Shown: positions 1 through 12,125, counted from the first letter of the stretch. The stretch: DNA of 64,000 nt from Phialocephala subalpina (GCA_900073065.1 FJOG01000018.1:676079-740078); one strand, 5' to 3'. Notes: generated by a model not told the origin, from the letters alone. Numbers and translations are program-made.

Positions 1-514
1 CATTGTCCCGCTTCACACTTATTTTGCAGTTGAAGAGCGCCATGTGGTACACTTCGTGCAAAGCTGGACCCTCGGTCTACTCTACGTCAAGCTTACGACA
101 CGCATCATTCTCTGGCACGAAGACTCTCGCCCGGCAATATCCCTGCGTGCTATCACAGCAAAGGGGTATCTCAATCCAGATGCTTGGCTTGCGACACGCA
201 GCTTCATCCTCCCCGCTGCCGCATCGCTTTCGTTTGCTCTTTCCGTACCCTGGTTATTTGCCAAGCTTGCGGTGCTTTCGGTGTTGAAGAACAATCCAGA
301 GCAGCACATGCTGGCATACAGATACTCATATCCAATGTGTCTTTGCATGCTTTGCATTGGCTTCGCATTACACATTCTGCTTGGATGGTTGAAGGATTGG
401 AGAATGAAGATTAAGGATGAGGTGTATTTGATTGGGGAACGACTACATAATTTCGGCGATAGGAAGTCTACTAATGCCGCAACTGTGCCGACAGTTAGGA
501 GGCTCGAGACTTGA
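1..514 (+). CDS. SSM4: SSM4/Doa10 ER ubiquitin ligase, C-terminal end (partial)
   Basis: The frame is open from the window edge (codons start at position 2) to TGA at 512-514, about 170 residues, so this is only the C-terminal end of a larger gene. It shows two hydrophobic membrane segments, including the stretch around SYPMCLCMLCIGFALHILLG. It ends in the motif KDEVYLIGERLHNFGDR, which I recognise as the conserved C-terminal element of Doa10/SSM4/MARCH6. That family comprises multi-spanning E3 ligases of the ER and inner nuclear membrane acting in ER-associated degradation. The N-terminal RING-CH domain would lie upstream and cannot be checked. No frame break is seen in the part present. The call rests on this C-terminal signature and the membrane topology. 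Confidence 0.8.
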   Translation, partial: IVPLHTYFAVEERHVVHFVQSWTLGLLYVKLTTRIILWHEDSRPAISLRAITAKGYLNPDAWLATRSFILPAAASLSFALSVPWLFAKLAVLSVLKNNPEQHMLAYRYSYPMCLCMLCIGFALHILLGWLKDWRMKIKDEVYLIGERLHNFGDRKSTNAATVPTVRRLET

Positions 515-1724
515 TAATAATGGTGGATATGATATGAGACGAGGGGAATTTTGGAAGATGATTGACGAACGATTGCATGGCAATGGATTGGGGGTAACAA
601 AGATGGCGTTTGAGGGATACCAAATCATATCAGCCCATTACCGGGTGTTTTCTTTTTCTTCTTCGTGTACTGTAGAGTATCTCTTCTGTAGAAAGATAGC
701 AATCTCAGTCTTTGCAAATCCTGTTTGTGCCTGTGCAACATTCATTCGCGTGATGATTTTGGTCTCGATTGAAGTATCCCAGTGGCTCTGACCTAACCCC
801 CCTCGTTGCTCTCCACACATCTCCCTCGTATCTTCCAACATCTTCGAAAACAAAACGTATGACTCTGTGACCTCCCTTCAAGACTTCAATGGGTGAAAAC
901 TACCTCTATCTTCCATCAAAGACATCTCACTACTAACCATGACCCAAATCCAATAACTCACCAAGCTCTCCAAGTAGCCAGATATCCACGCCCACCCTGC
1001 TTTCCAGTCGAATTTCAGAACTCCCGGCTCGCCATACTTGCAGAGAGCTTCACCGTTCCTTACCCTGATGTTTCAAACCCCGAAGACTCAGAACATCAAC
1101 TGCTATTGTTTGATTCTCGAGTTTGTCAATTATCCAAAGCTAGGAGGACCTTATGCTTGCTTCAACTTGCCTTTGTCTCACAATTACTGATAAGGTGTTT
1201 GAAATGCTTCTAAGCAAGCATGCCCTTGGCGTTAAATAGTCGCCTGGTATCCTTCATGGGAAAGATAAAAATCCTCAATAGTATACGTTCGCGCGTGCGA
1301 ACGCTCCTATTATCCTCATTTTAGGAGCATGCTCCTCTCGTGATGCATAACTAGAGAGGTATACAGGCGCTATAGCTCTTTACTTCTCTAATGACTTTCT
1401 CTTTATGAAGACATTAACGACTACGAATCTCCGAAGTCAACATGGCTTCTTTACATATAGAGAATATATGTTAAATGCACGGATCCACTTGAAACCTTTC
1501 AATTCGCCCCCTTTCCCCGTTTCAACACACTCGCTTTAGCGAGTCTTCTTCAAATTGAAGCACCTACTGCTGGATCCACCGAAGATTCTGAACATGGCCA
1601 GAAAACGATCAGACGAAAGGATGAAAGCAACTAGCTGCGCGCAAGGCTATAGCAATAGTCATAAAAGTAGAATCTCGTTGCACACAAACGATCTACAAGT
1701 TGCAACACACAACATCAACGTACA
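515..1724. other. Intergenic, no gene recognised
   Basis: 3' flank of SSM4 and upstream region of the next gene. The open frames here (for example 893-1213) have no start context, splice structure or family features. Two sequence oddities sit at about 1285-1340. One is a near-palindrome, cgttcgcgcgtgcgaacg. The other is the perfect 14-bp palindrome aggagcatgctcct at about 1323-1336, preceded by its own half-site gctccta, so a stem-loop can form. Confidence 0.5.
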
Positions 1725-2402
1725 ATGGCGTCCGCTAGCAACAACCCAGACCAAGCGATGGTTAACAAATCTCTTGCGAACAGGGACCTTGTAATTACCC
1801 TCTATTTATAGGACAATTTCAATTGCATAGATACTAACCCAGGATAGATCGTCTGGACGGCTCCCGTCAACTTTGCCCCTGCCAATGTCCCTCTTGATAT
1901 GGAAGAGCAAATCCCTAATTTCATGCAACGCCTTAGGACATTGACGGTGGATCAACTCGACCAAGCAACCCAACTTGGCCAGGACATTGAGGAAATCCAA
2001 TTCTGGATGGACGAACTTCCCTCTATTGACGAGGAGGATGAGGAAGGCAACGACGATAGGGAGGAGCAAACTCTGCGTTGGGAAAGAATGCAAGAGATCG
2101 ACGCAATGATTGTGCCAATCACAGCCAAGAGATACGCTTGGGATACGGGTGTAAATGTCCGGGTAAGTCTCAACTTCTCAAAGCAATGTTTGCTCTTCTT
2201 CGCCGTCTCTAGAGTGTTGGAACATTGAATTACTTCCCGCGAATATCTCATTACCTTTGGGACTCTCTCAAATGTCTGAAAGAAGGATATTGACTTCGAG
2301 ATTTTGTAGGTCGTAATGGCCTATTACCTGGGTGCTAAGTGCTGGTTGAAGGACAACAATTGTATCTTTCCCGAGGATTGGCTGGGAGAGGACTCTCGCT
2401 GA
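1725..2402 (+). CDS. Small acidic hypothetical protein, three exons
   Basis: No family recognised. The proposed exons are 1725-1790, 1848-2162 and 2310-2402, which give 156 residues in one continuous frame. Intron 1 starts GTAATT and has a textbook TACTAAC branch site about 10 nt before the AG at 1847. Intron 2 starts GTAAGT and ends TTTTGTAG. The middle of the protein is rich in Glu and Asp (SIDEEDEEGNDDREEQ) and looks helical or coiled. The C-terminus contains AYYLGAKCWLKDNNCIFPED, with two Cys. There is no signal peptide or membrane span, so an intracellular location is likely. Three exons joining in phase with good splice signals argue for a real gene rather than chance. It could also be a fragment of a lineage-specific family. 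Confidence 0.6.
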
Positions 2403-3605
2403 GGGTACCACACCCAAACGCTCAATGTCAGTAGCTTTAAAGGGGCTGATAGCAACTATAATAACTGCCTTAGAAACAGGACTTATGATTGGCGCCTGAT
2501 AACTTTCGACAAGTAGTGAATATGCATGGATTTTTGAGGAGGGAGAAAGTACTAAGGAAGCTGGGACATTATACCGAGGACATTGTCCATAGAAGCAGAA
2601 ATAGAAATTGTGAATAGTAAGACTTACAAGAGCCTAATACTGAAGTGGTTAAATGAAAAGCACCCTCTTCTTTCAACGTCTATCCAAAATGTCCCTTCTT
2701 TTGAGCCAACAAATTGAGAGAAAGAAGGTAAAGTTATCTTGAAAATAGTACAGACATTCAAGGCAAACTTCACCAGGAGTTCCTTATGAGGCCTGGACAA
2801 AGTGGTACATGACAGACAAAACTTTGCATATCAAGTAGAGTAAAACATTGTACAGATTGTTTGGGGACATTCTGAAGATGAGGGGGAAACGATATTCCGT
2901 GCCATGCAATTTGATTAGAGTCAATTTCAGACAAATCCTGATGGTCATGCAAACTTTCTCTAGGCCTCAGATAATGCGTTGAAGGCCTCATGTGATTCAT
3001 TCATGGCATCCTGAGACCAAGCATAGCCTTGTCAGCAGTCAGCAGAATTTTATCGCGGACCCTTGGAAGGTGAGGCTGTAAACTGTAAACAGTGAATGAA
3101 TCGCGCACGCACAAAATTCAACTCATCAAATGCGCAACCCATTCACCAATCCACACCAAGAAGATTACACCAAAGAAGAATCACGACAAACTCACCGCCT
3201 TGCCTTATCGTTGCGATACTGCACCTCGTTGACAAATTCTCTTTCTTGCCACTTGGTTTCACACACGCCAGGCTTCCAGAACGCCTACGTTAAACGCCGA
3301 TTTTGAGCTAGTGCAAAAACGATATTCAGTGCACTCTTGAGCCTCCTCCTCAGCCTGAGCCCCTCCTACAACTCAGAATCCTACGTTTACACAGCAATTT
3401 CCACTCGGTTCTGCCTCGATGTTCCAGTGGCCCAGCCTTTGGTCATAACTACATGCGGACTGTCAGTTCCTGCAGCCTCGCATTCGCCCATAATTAGGAA
3501 ACTTCCAGTCCCTTCCCGCTAAACCTCCCACAAATACATACAGAGCTGTGAAGCTCTGCAATCGCCAAAACGTCTCAAACAAAGAAAAGAAAGCTTTCCC
3601 CGCAG
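2403..3605. other. Intergenic, probably containing the 5' exon or leader of UBP12
   Basis: No supported gene in 2403-3300. The stretch 3300-3605 is probably leader or contains the missing first coding exon of the deubiquitinase downstream, because that frame has no ATG between its in-frame stop at 3549 and 3648. I could not identify the first exon with confidence. Confidence 0.4.
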
Positions 3606-6600
3606 CATATACAAGCCCAGGACACCGATAACAATCCCGATATCCCCTTGAACTCAGTGGAAGATTGCGAGGCCAGCCTCCCATTCTCCGACACAGCCCT
3701 CCCACCTAATACCAACCCTCGTCCCCAGTACCCATCGTCCATCCCAACCTTCGACTACACCTCCTCCGCGGCCAGCTCACCGAGCGCAGCTTACGCCGGC
3801 CTCTCGCTGGAGAGCGAGAGAGGTGGTGACGCTTCAGAACTTCGACTGTCGCTCGCACCAAGCGAACAGGACACTAGAGGGCAGTCTCCTATCCGCATCT
3901 TCTCACATCGAAATATTATGGGAGGAGCGGCAGATCTTCCACAGCGGTCTTCGTCGCCTCTGAAGAGACCGGCGTCGGATTTAGAGGGTGAAGCACAATC
4001 TAGCCAGAAGGATGATGTCGATATGATTTCTGTACCCAACTCCGAAACCACCGAGCAAGTAGCAGAGTCCACACAGTCGTCCCGAGCTCGAGCACAATCA
4101 GTTGATATGCTACGGCATGAAGGTCAAAATAATGGAGCTGGAGGATCCGCAGCAACAGAGCCAGAAGCAGGTGCAGGTCCCACGAAGTCAGCAGAAACAG
4201 GTATGCTTCTTTTCTCGGCGGTTTGAAATCTGCATTCACTAATATCATATGATTCACAGAAGTTCCTTCGATCGATATACAGATAAAGACGGTTACCACC
4301 ATCTGCGAAGCCGCTGCAGAGCATCTGCCAAGTGAAGGAGACAAAATATACTTGGTATCAAATCTTTGGCTGAACAGAGTCATCAGTCGAGGCTCAGAGG
4401 CTCGAAAGAACAGTAAGGTGGAGCTAGAGGGCGACATTGGGCCAGTCGACAACTCGGACATAGTGCAACAAATCATCACAGATGCTTTCGGCAAACAACA
4501 TGTGCGTCTAAAGCATGGAATGGGCACTGAGCATTTTAGGCTCTTCCCAGAGGAAGCCTGGAAGTTGGTCATGGAATGGTACGGTCTAATGCCAGGAACA
4601 TTGCCCATCATTCGAACTGCCCACAACACAAACCCCGACAAGAATGGCTTACCCAACGTCCAATTCGAATTCAATCCGCCAGTTTTCAAGATCCACCGGG
4701 TTTACGCTGACAATAATACGATTCATGTCGCCCAAAAGCTCAAAGTCACGAATCCTCCGACACCCATTCTTGTATTTAGCCAATCTTCGAGGTATCACGA
4801 CTTTTTGAGGCAAGCTAAGATGCAGGCGGGTATAGACACGGGAAAGAGAATTCGTGTTTGGCGTGTACCGAGACTACAACCTGCCGCAGAGCCCACAAGC
4901 ACTGTTGCGAACACTGCGACCCCTCCCTCGTCAAGGCCCAGTTCACCTGCCCCAGGAGATTTCATTGGCCCCGTTCAACGTGCCCCGCAAGATACATGGA
5001 CTCAACTACTTCTGGACGTCCAATCCTTCCTCAAACTCGATAAGGGAACTGAGCGAGAAGCCATCGACTTCCCAGACCACAGTACAAACAAAAACTACAA
5101 TGGCCATATGGACTTGGCTATGGCCGGTCTTGGTGACGACCAGACTATTGTCTTAGATGAGCACATCAACAACGACATGTTTGTCTCGAATTACGTGGCC
5201 AAAGGTGCGAAGTCAACAACAGGCACCTCGAACAAAACCCTCGCTCCATCCAACAGTCAGACGAATAGTGGCCGCAGTAGTCCAGCTCCATCTGGCCCGG
5301 TGACCCGAGGACGAGCGCAGAAGACCGGCAAGCCTTCTGGTGCTGTTGGCTTAAGCAATCTGGGAAACACATGCTACATGAATTCCGCTTTGCAATGCGT
5401 TCGGAGTGTCGAGGAGCTCACTAAATATTTCTTGACCGGTGCCGCGGATAAAGAATTGAATCGTGACAACCCACTGGGCAATGGAGGAGCAGTTGCGAGT
5501 GCATACGGTGAACTTCTGCTGGAAATATACAGAGACAACCCGCCAAACTCTGTAGCACCGAGACACTTTAAGAACACCATCGGAAGATTTGCTCCCTCCT
5601 TCTCTGGCTACGGTCAACAAGATTCGCAGGAATTCCTCGGCTTCCTCTTAGATGGACTACAAGAAGATCTAAGCAGGGTCAAGAAGAAACCATACATCGA
5701 AAAGCCAGACTCCACAGACGAAATGGTCAACGACCCTGCCGCAATCCGCGAAATGGCTGCTAAAGTGTGGGATATCACCAAACAGCGAGACGATTCTGTG
5801 ATTGCAGACCTCTTCACTGGAATGTACAAGTCAACGCTCGTTTGCCCCGTTTGTGCAAAGGTCAGCATCACATTTGACCCGTTCAACAATTTGACATTGC
5901 AGCTGCCAATCGAAAATTCGTGGAGCCACCAGGCATTCTATTTCCCACTGAACGACAGGCCAGTTGAGATGACCATTGATATCGACAAGAATGCTAGCTT
6001 TCGTACCCTGAAAGAATTCGTTTCTAAGCGCGTCAAAGTCCCTGTGGAAAGATTGTTCGCTGCTGAAGAATTTAAGGCAAAGTTCTATAAAGTCCACAAG
6101 GATACAGAGGTGGCTTCAGAGGCCGTCGGTAACAACGACAATCTTGTGATATACGAGCTTGAGGCAAAACCAACGAATTGGCCTGTGGCTAAGAAGGCAA
6201 AATCGTCAAAGAAGTCCAACATGATCTCCTATCATAACAACTCTGATGATGACGATGTGCCAGAATGGGATGATCCTATCGCAGAGAACATGATTGTACC
6301 TGTCTTCCACCGCCGCCCGAACAACACAGAACGAAATTCGTCAAGAAATTGGAGCAGAAAACCCTGGGCGATTGAACCTGTACCTCATTTCATCATGCTC
6401 ACACCTCAAGAGGTAAGTATTTCGCTCATTCCTATTCATATTTAAACTTGCTTTACTAATTCCACTTACAGGCTAGGAGCGAGGAGATGATCAAGCGGAA
6501 AATCCTGCAGAAGGTGGCGACTTTCAGTACCAATCCCGAGTTTGAGGATGAATATGAGGTGGACGCCAGCGTCGCGGATAGTGCCGACGCAGATATGGTC

Positions 6601-8813
6601 ATCACCACAGGATCTGATGCGGATTCTTCGGGAGGTAGCAAGGTTATCGCCAAATCTGTTGATGGGGAGGATGATGTGGTCGATGTAGCCATGAAAGACC
6701 CTTCTCCCACAGCCTCGCCATCGCCTTTCAAGACTCGCCGGCCTAGGTTCCTTGTTCCGGAATCATTCTTAACGCCTTCGCTCCAGAACATGTTCGAAGT
6801 GGGATACTTCTCCGGCGCCAAGGAAATGATACCTACAGGGTGGAATGTGGTTGATGATGACAAGGCATATCCGAACATAAACACAAGATCCCCTCCAACA
6901 CAACTTCCAATCGACGATGAAACAGGCAGCGAGCGTCAGTCTCTTAATGGCCGAACTCAGTCAGACACCAGCGAGGATGACGCCTATTCAAACGGTGTTT
7001 CAACATCAACCCGAATGGTGGACGAAGAATCTAGTGATGAAGATGCTGCCCCACCGCCTATACCCAAAGTAAGTTGACTCCTCCATTCTGTTATTGATTT
7101 ATTATGCCGAAAGAATACATTCCTTTGCACGACAATCTGACAGGAGACTAGTCTCTTCCCGTTCGACCAGCCGGACCGAAGTCTGGTGTCAGAGTAGGTT
7201 ACAGCAAACGTCGCGCGCGTGGAATCAAAACTTACTCGAAAAAGGGTATGCAGTCGACACGAAAGGCCCCAGACCTGGGCCGAGACCGTAGCACCACTGA
7301 ATCGGAGCCTTCCGATGAAGGTCCTCTGGTTCGCCTCGGAGAAGGTCTCGTTGTTGATTGGAACGCGGATGCCTGGGAAGCTATGTACGGCAGTGATGGC
7401 CCCGATGACAATATGCGAGGTGCATCTACCTGGAACAACATGTCCTCATTCAACGACCCTGAACTTACTGCTAAGCGAGCAGCACGTCAACAACGTCGAA
7501 AAAATGGTATCACACTCGACGATTGTCTCGATGAATTTGGCAAGGAAGAGATTCTTTCGGAAATGGATACCTGGTATTGTCCTCGATGCAAGGAACATCG
7601 AAGAGCCAGCAAGAAATTCGAACTCTGGAAAACACCCGATATCCTTGTCATGCACTTGAAGCGATTCAGCTCTAGCGGCATGCGCCGAGATAAGGTTGAT
7701 GTTCTCGTCGACTTTCCAGTTGAGGGACTTGATCTCAGCTCAAGAGTCATTGAAACCGAAGATGGGAAGCAGGAGATCTATGATCTGTTCGCCGTTGATG
7801 ATCATTGGGGTGGGCTTGGTGGAGGTCACTACACTGCATTCGCAAAGAACTTCCACGACGGCGAGTGGTGGGAGTATAACGGTGAGTATTCACTTCCGAA
7901 GTTATCGGAATCTTACTAACTCATTCTAGACTCGTCTACTTCGAAGCAAAGGGATCACAGTCGGGTCGTATCCGCAAGTGCTTACCTTCTGTTTTACAGA
8001 CGAAGATCAGAGGTGCCTCTTGGTGGACCTCGTTTTCAGAAGATTTTCCAAGATTACGACAACCCCGCCGAGCCATCAGAAGATGATGTGTCCGAGTCGG
8101 GGGAAGACAAGAGCCTCGTCGGAAACTCCTCCCTTCGTGGGTCGTCGAGCGCTTTGACCGGAGTAGGAGCAGCTCGCCATCAACCAAATCGTGGTTCCCT
8201 GGATGGCGAGGGGATGATGACAATAAATCCATCGGCCCTTGAGAAGCTGCCTGACTACGAAGCCCACGAAGAGGAAGAAGGTGCAGCACCGTTGCTCCTT
8301 GATGATGCTGCTAGGAACGACGGTCTTGGACTCCATGCTAGTATCGAGGACGAAGGTATCGACATGGCTATGGGTTACAACGACATCAACTACAACAGCA
8401 GACCAGGTGGTCTTATGTCTCAGGCCTGGAGCTTCGGCAACCTGAATGACCTCGGATCGAATTCCCGCGGCGACCATATGATCTCTGGGACTGGTTCAGA
8501 CGCTGCAAGTGATGAGGTCCAACACGATTCGTCTGCGAGTGAAGGCTCAATGCGAGACCGTTTCGACGAATTTGCTAACGCCGCCGCCGAAGACGAAGGT
8601 GTTCCATTTGTTGATCAAAGTCCTGTACCTGATTTGGACGATGAAGGTCAAGCGAGCGCCATTGCTATACAAGCCCATCTCATGGAGAATATGCAATCGG
8701 GTGTATACCCATCACAGGAATATCAAGTCACTGCCGACGACGAACATTTTGAAGTCGAGGAGCCAGCCGTGGAGATTCATGTCAAAGATAACGAAGACTT
8801 GAAAATGGATTGA
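3606..8813 (+). CDS. UBP12: Ubiquitin carboxyl-terminal hydrolase, UBP12/USP15 type
   Basis: Cysteine protease that removes ubiquitin from substrates. The exons are 3606(?)-4200, 4260-6412, 6472-7068, 7152-7881 and 7930-8813, all joining in phase with GT-AG introns; counted from 3606 this is about 1650 residues. A DUSP domain (motif DKIYLVSNLWLNRV) follows a low-complexity N-terminus. The Cys box GLSNLGNTCYMNSALQC (codon of the catalytic Cys at 5372-5374) lies in exon 2. Zinc-ribbon pairs CPVC and CPRC flank a long acidic insert. The His box GLGGGHYTAFAKN and WWEYND lie at the end of exon 4 and start of exon 5. The C-terminus is long and acidic. The start is unresolved: the frame is open back to about 3552 without an ATG, and 3594-3605 is a strong splice acceptor, so an upstream exon is likely. 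The first in-frame ATG is at 3918. Confidence 0.9.
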
Positions 8814-9430
8814 AGACTTGGGCATTTCTCCGGGGCGTTGATGATGGGGGTGTTGTGTGATAGACTTGGGACTGAACATATATCTTGCATGCTGGCGCAC
8901 TGACGCTGCTGGCTTTTGCTCTTAGAATATTTGAGGCAGAGCGAGACATGTTGAGCATTGCAAGCCTGACGTTGACGAAAAAAGACATGACTTACGGACT
9001 GGACTGGACTGGAATGGATGGGATGCATTTACGTTGGTGGATTCATCCGCATAGTGGGATCATTGGTTTGATGATGATGCTTCCCAGTTTCTAGTCAGAG
9101 ATACTGTGTGAGCATATTAGAGCATTGTTTCGTTGTGCGCTCTTTCTGATGTTGTGACTTGTGATTTTTCTTCTACTCATTGTCTTCTCCCTATCGTCCT
9201 ATCCTACGCTTGTAGTCCAAGCCCAGAAATCTTCTCTTGCCTTCACCGTTTTCCAGCATCATTCAAGCTTGCGCTGCCGCGTCCCTCCTTCCCTCCAGTC
9301 CGCTGACCATCGCCGCAAGCGCAGCTCATCGAGCATCGTGTTCCGTGGCAAGAATAGAGGGGACTGTCCTCGGCATTCAAGGTCAACTATCGATCAACTG
9401 TCAGCAAACATTTCACGATCACAGTGTCCT
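8814..9430. other. Intergenic, 3' flank of UBP12
   Basis: No supported gene. A short hydrophobic open frame at 9161-9526 (+) is the opposite-strand shadow of the microprotein locus that follows. Confidence 0.4.
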
Positions 9431-9606
9431 TCAACGGGAGGGACATTCACTCCTTGGCTTGTGGCTTCTTCTAGTGACGACAATAGTCACAATCGCTGCG
9501 AAGGTGGAGACGATGCCAAAGGTTAGGACGAGGGTGTCGCTGATTGATACTGGTTTTTGTTTAGTGCTAGAGCGAAGTTTGGAGTATTTATGTGCTTACA
9601 GATGCC
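9431..9606 (-). pseudogene. Single-span microprotein locus, copy 1, start codon lost
   Basis: On the minus strand the main exon 9549-9431 reads SISDTLVLTFGIVSTFAAIV followed by TIVVTRRSHKP and ends at TGA. It is one membrane span with an Arg/Lys-rich tail. It is clearly related to the copy at 11897-12125: the sequence around the splice acceptor (CCAG then TATCAATCAGCGAC) is identical and the donor context (TGTAAGCA) is shared. Where that copy has ATG plus one base before the donor, this one has ATC plus one base, and I find no other in-frame ATG. It therefore looks like a copy that lost its start codon, unless translation starts elsewhere. Function unknown. Confidence 0.5.
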
Positions 9607-10988
9607 TGACGTGGTTTGGGACTTTTATGAGAACGAAACGTGTAGTTTTTTTTCCCCGGCTGGAGGGGATGGGCAAGAAAAATCAGAAGTGGTAGGGACT
9701 TTCTGGGGCGTGGAGGAGTATTTGAACCAGTGTTAAATACCTGGTATTCTTCCCACCTTCCTACCAACGCAAGCAGCCAATGTAGTGTCTAAACATTGTG
9801 GTGCTTTTCAGAGCTTCCATTATATTGTTGTCTGTTCCTCATACAATTGGTTTGTCGAAGCCGATTTCAATTCTCCCGCTGACAGTCTTGATGGATGCAA
9901 TGTCGATTTTCAACGCCCGGTTTATTATAGTAGGGTGCAGACTTATACACTGTTGCCTCAGGTATCAATTGCTTTTCTGGTCCAGGACACGCGGCAACCC
10001 TCCTGAGAGTGAAGCTTCATATACAAGCTTCTCAGATGCCCGGAAAATGCCCCACCACCCCGGACCCATTGAGTCTAGCTTATACAAATATCTTGCTGGG
10101 TGGGGATTATAACAGTTCAAACGAATGGGTCCAGGGCAGTATTCACGATGGAAGTTGACACTAGCAAATCATCACATAACAGAGCCTCGCGTTCATTCGT
10201 CAGACTTTCTCCCACACCTTTTCTTGCATATTTGACATGGGTCCAGTCCAAGCCACCGACTTGGTCACATCACGTCGTACCCCGTGCATTGCATTCAACA
10301 CAGTGTTTGAAGCAGTGAGCAATAATCTACCAAGGCTGCACCATCCAGCAGGCTGGGCCAACCGGCCACACATCCACCAATGCTTGAGCGACACAGCAGA
10401 GGACTCTATTCGTAATTGCAGATATGAAAGTGCCCTCATGTATGTTTCATCCAATGGTATATGCGTTGAGCAGAGCGATTCAATACTGCTCCAATTTCTC
10501 GTCCTACTGAGTTCTTGTCGTTGATTTCGGAAGTCGTAGGCAGTATTGTTTCGCCTCTACAGCGGCGAAAATCTTCCGAGTGTCTCTGTGAAGGAGGCTC
10601 ATGCGTCATCATTCGAGTTTTCTGCTCTCTTAGCATTGGAAATGGAGTCAGGCATGCAATGCCGAGTAGCTGGATTTTGGAGCGGGGGAAGCTTAAATTT
10701 CGAGGCTCAGCGAGCAGAGTTACTCGTCTTGTGCCCTTTTGGAACTCAACCCACGCTCCTGTTCATCGGCTGCGCCTCCGTCAGTGAACATGTTGTGGCT
10801 CCGATGCCGTCCTTGATGTCTCAAAAAGCAAAAACTTCGTCGTCAGCAAGAGATCCGATTGCTTTCCGAGCATTCTTATATAAAAAACGCCATCTTCAAG
10901 TTCCCATTTCTCTAGAATATTTCCAGCTGTCAAAATGTTCCAGACGTTCTGGGACAATCAAATATTTTTCTTGAATCCAAGCCAACAC
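9607..10988. other. Gene-free stretch between microprotein copies 1 and 2
   Basis: Several unrelated overlapping open frames of 60-140 codons occur, none with splice continuity, a domain or codon use I trust. The stretch immediately before 10989 is the likely leader of microprotein copy 2. Confidence 0.4.
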
Positions 10989-11206
10989 ATGGGTAAGTGG
11001 CGCTTCTCAAAGCTATCGTATGATTGACACCAGCCACAGTCACGACCAGCAACACTATGGCCTTGTCGTTTGGCTTGGCCTCGACTGCGCTGGCTATCGT
11101 TGCTATCATCGGTACTATTACCATTACTGAGAAGCGTCATGTTGCAAGATGTGCGCCGTGCGCAAGGTCATGCATTTTACAGAACGGGAATTTTGGTTCG
11201 GGCTGA
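10989..11206 (+). CDS. Single-span membrane microprotein, copy 2
   Basis: Proposed coding exons are 10989-10992 (ATG plus one base) and 11040-11206, a protein of 56 residues. The intron has a GTAAGT donor and is 47 nt with the acceptor at 11039; an acceptor at 11033 also keeps the frame. The protein starts MVTTSNTMALSFGLASTALA and has one hydrophobic span followed by a basic, Cys-containing tail (EKRHVARCAPCARSC). It shares with copies 1 and 3 the plan of a few polar residues, one span of about 20 residues, then Arg/Lys, and the same intron position one base after the ATG. No signal-peptidase-like site is obvious, so it is probably a membrane-anchored microprotein. Function not known. Confidence 0.5.
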
Positions 11207-11896
11207 TGTGCCAAATAGCACACGAAGACATCGGTGGCAGCACATGAACAACCGTCCAGGTTTCGGTACAGAAGATACCCACCACATGGTTGTTGAGGAA
11301 ATACGTATTGTGAGAAAATATTGCCCGTTCGCGAAGAGCAAGCCGTCGGAGATCGAAGGGAAAGGGCGGTCAGCACATGCCCAGCAACATTTGGGGAAGG
11401 ATCGATAAGCTCTGTCGCTTTGAGCCAAATCAGAGCAGTTTTGATGCAGCAGTTTGAGAAAGATTTTAACGTTGCGTTTGTATACAATTGTTGGTTTCAA
11501 GTGCTTCCCAGAATAGATGCTATATCACCCAACATGCATTTCTCGCATCTTTTTTCTCATGGGCCACCAGTATACACACGCACCATCCCCTTAAAATGTC
11601 TACATGCTTCTGTACGGGATATCAGTCGTCCTGTCGTCTTTCTTCGGGATATACGCCTGCGCATAGGATCTTCAAGGAACTGACAATGATGCAGCTCCGT
11701 CTTGCCATTGTCCTCACAATACAAGCTTCCAAACCACCCTTTCTTGGGCTGTCTTGTTGTACTGTCCTGCTTTCATTCTAGCCCTTTCTAACGATTTGTC
11801 CATCCACTCGAACTAATGGTTAATCTTCGTAGATAAACTTCTTCGACTATCGTGCTTCCTGCTAGGATACGTGGAAAATGTTCTCGCTGTTCTGGA
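11207..11896. other. Gene-free stretch with a duplicated segment
   Basis: No gene supported. The segment at about 11429-11525 resembles 12796-12890 (shared blocks such as ttggttt.aag.gcttcc.agaatag), so the region appears to have arisen by local duplication. Confidence 0.4.
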
Positions 11897-12125
11897 TCAA
11901 TTACTGTAAAATCATTGTCAGCCGACAGCCCTCGACATCTGCGTTTTCATCGAATTGGATACTTACTTGCCTTTCGGTCTTTGACTCTGGCGTCGAGTGA
12001 CGAAGATGGTTACAACTGCTGCAATTGTGGAGACGATACCGAAAATCAAGGCTATCCTGTCGCTGATTGATACTGGCTTCGAACTTAGTTCAAGCACGTT
12101 TTAAATTGTTTTCTTGCTTACACAT
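11897..12125 (-). CDS. Single-span membrane microprotein, copy 3
   Basis: Minus-strand exons are 12125-12122 (ATG plus one base), 12072-11967 and 11903-11897, giving 38 residues. Intron 1 is 49 nt (GTAAGCA to CCAG, with CTAAG branch context); intron 2 starts GTAAGTATCC and ends TTTTACAG. If intron 2 is retained the protein ends one residue earlier at a TAA, so the product hardly changes. The sequence begins MLSISDRIALIFGIVSTIAA, continues through the span and ends in TRRQSQRPKGNN. One membrane span plus a basic tail suggests N-out or tail-in anchoring. Small proteins of this plan are something I have seen in filamentous fungi without assigned function, so no function is claimed. Confidence 0.5.

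Noticed and set aside
82..600. Minus-strand open frame of 172 codons
   Set aside because: It is antisense to the SSM4 C-terminus, whose frame has clear family motifs.
893..1213. Plus-strand open frame of 106 codons
   Set aside because: No domain, no conserved-looking segment, poor start context.
4000..4689. Minus-strand open frame of 229 codons
   Set aside because: Antisense to UBP12 exons and an intron; no protein features.
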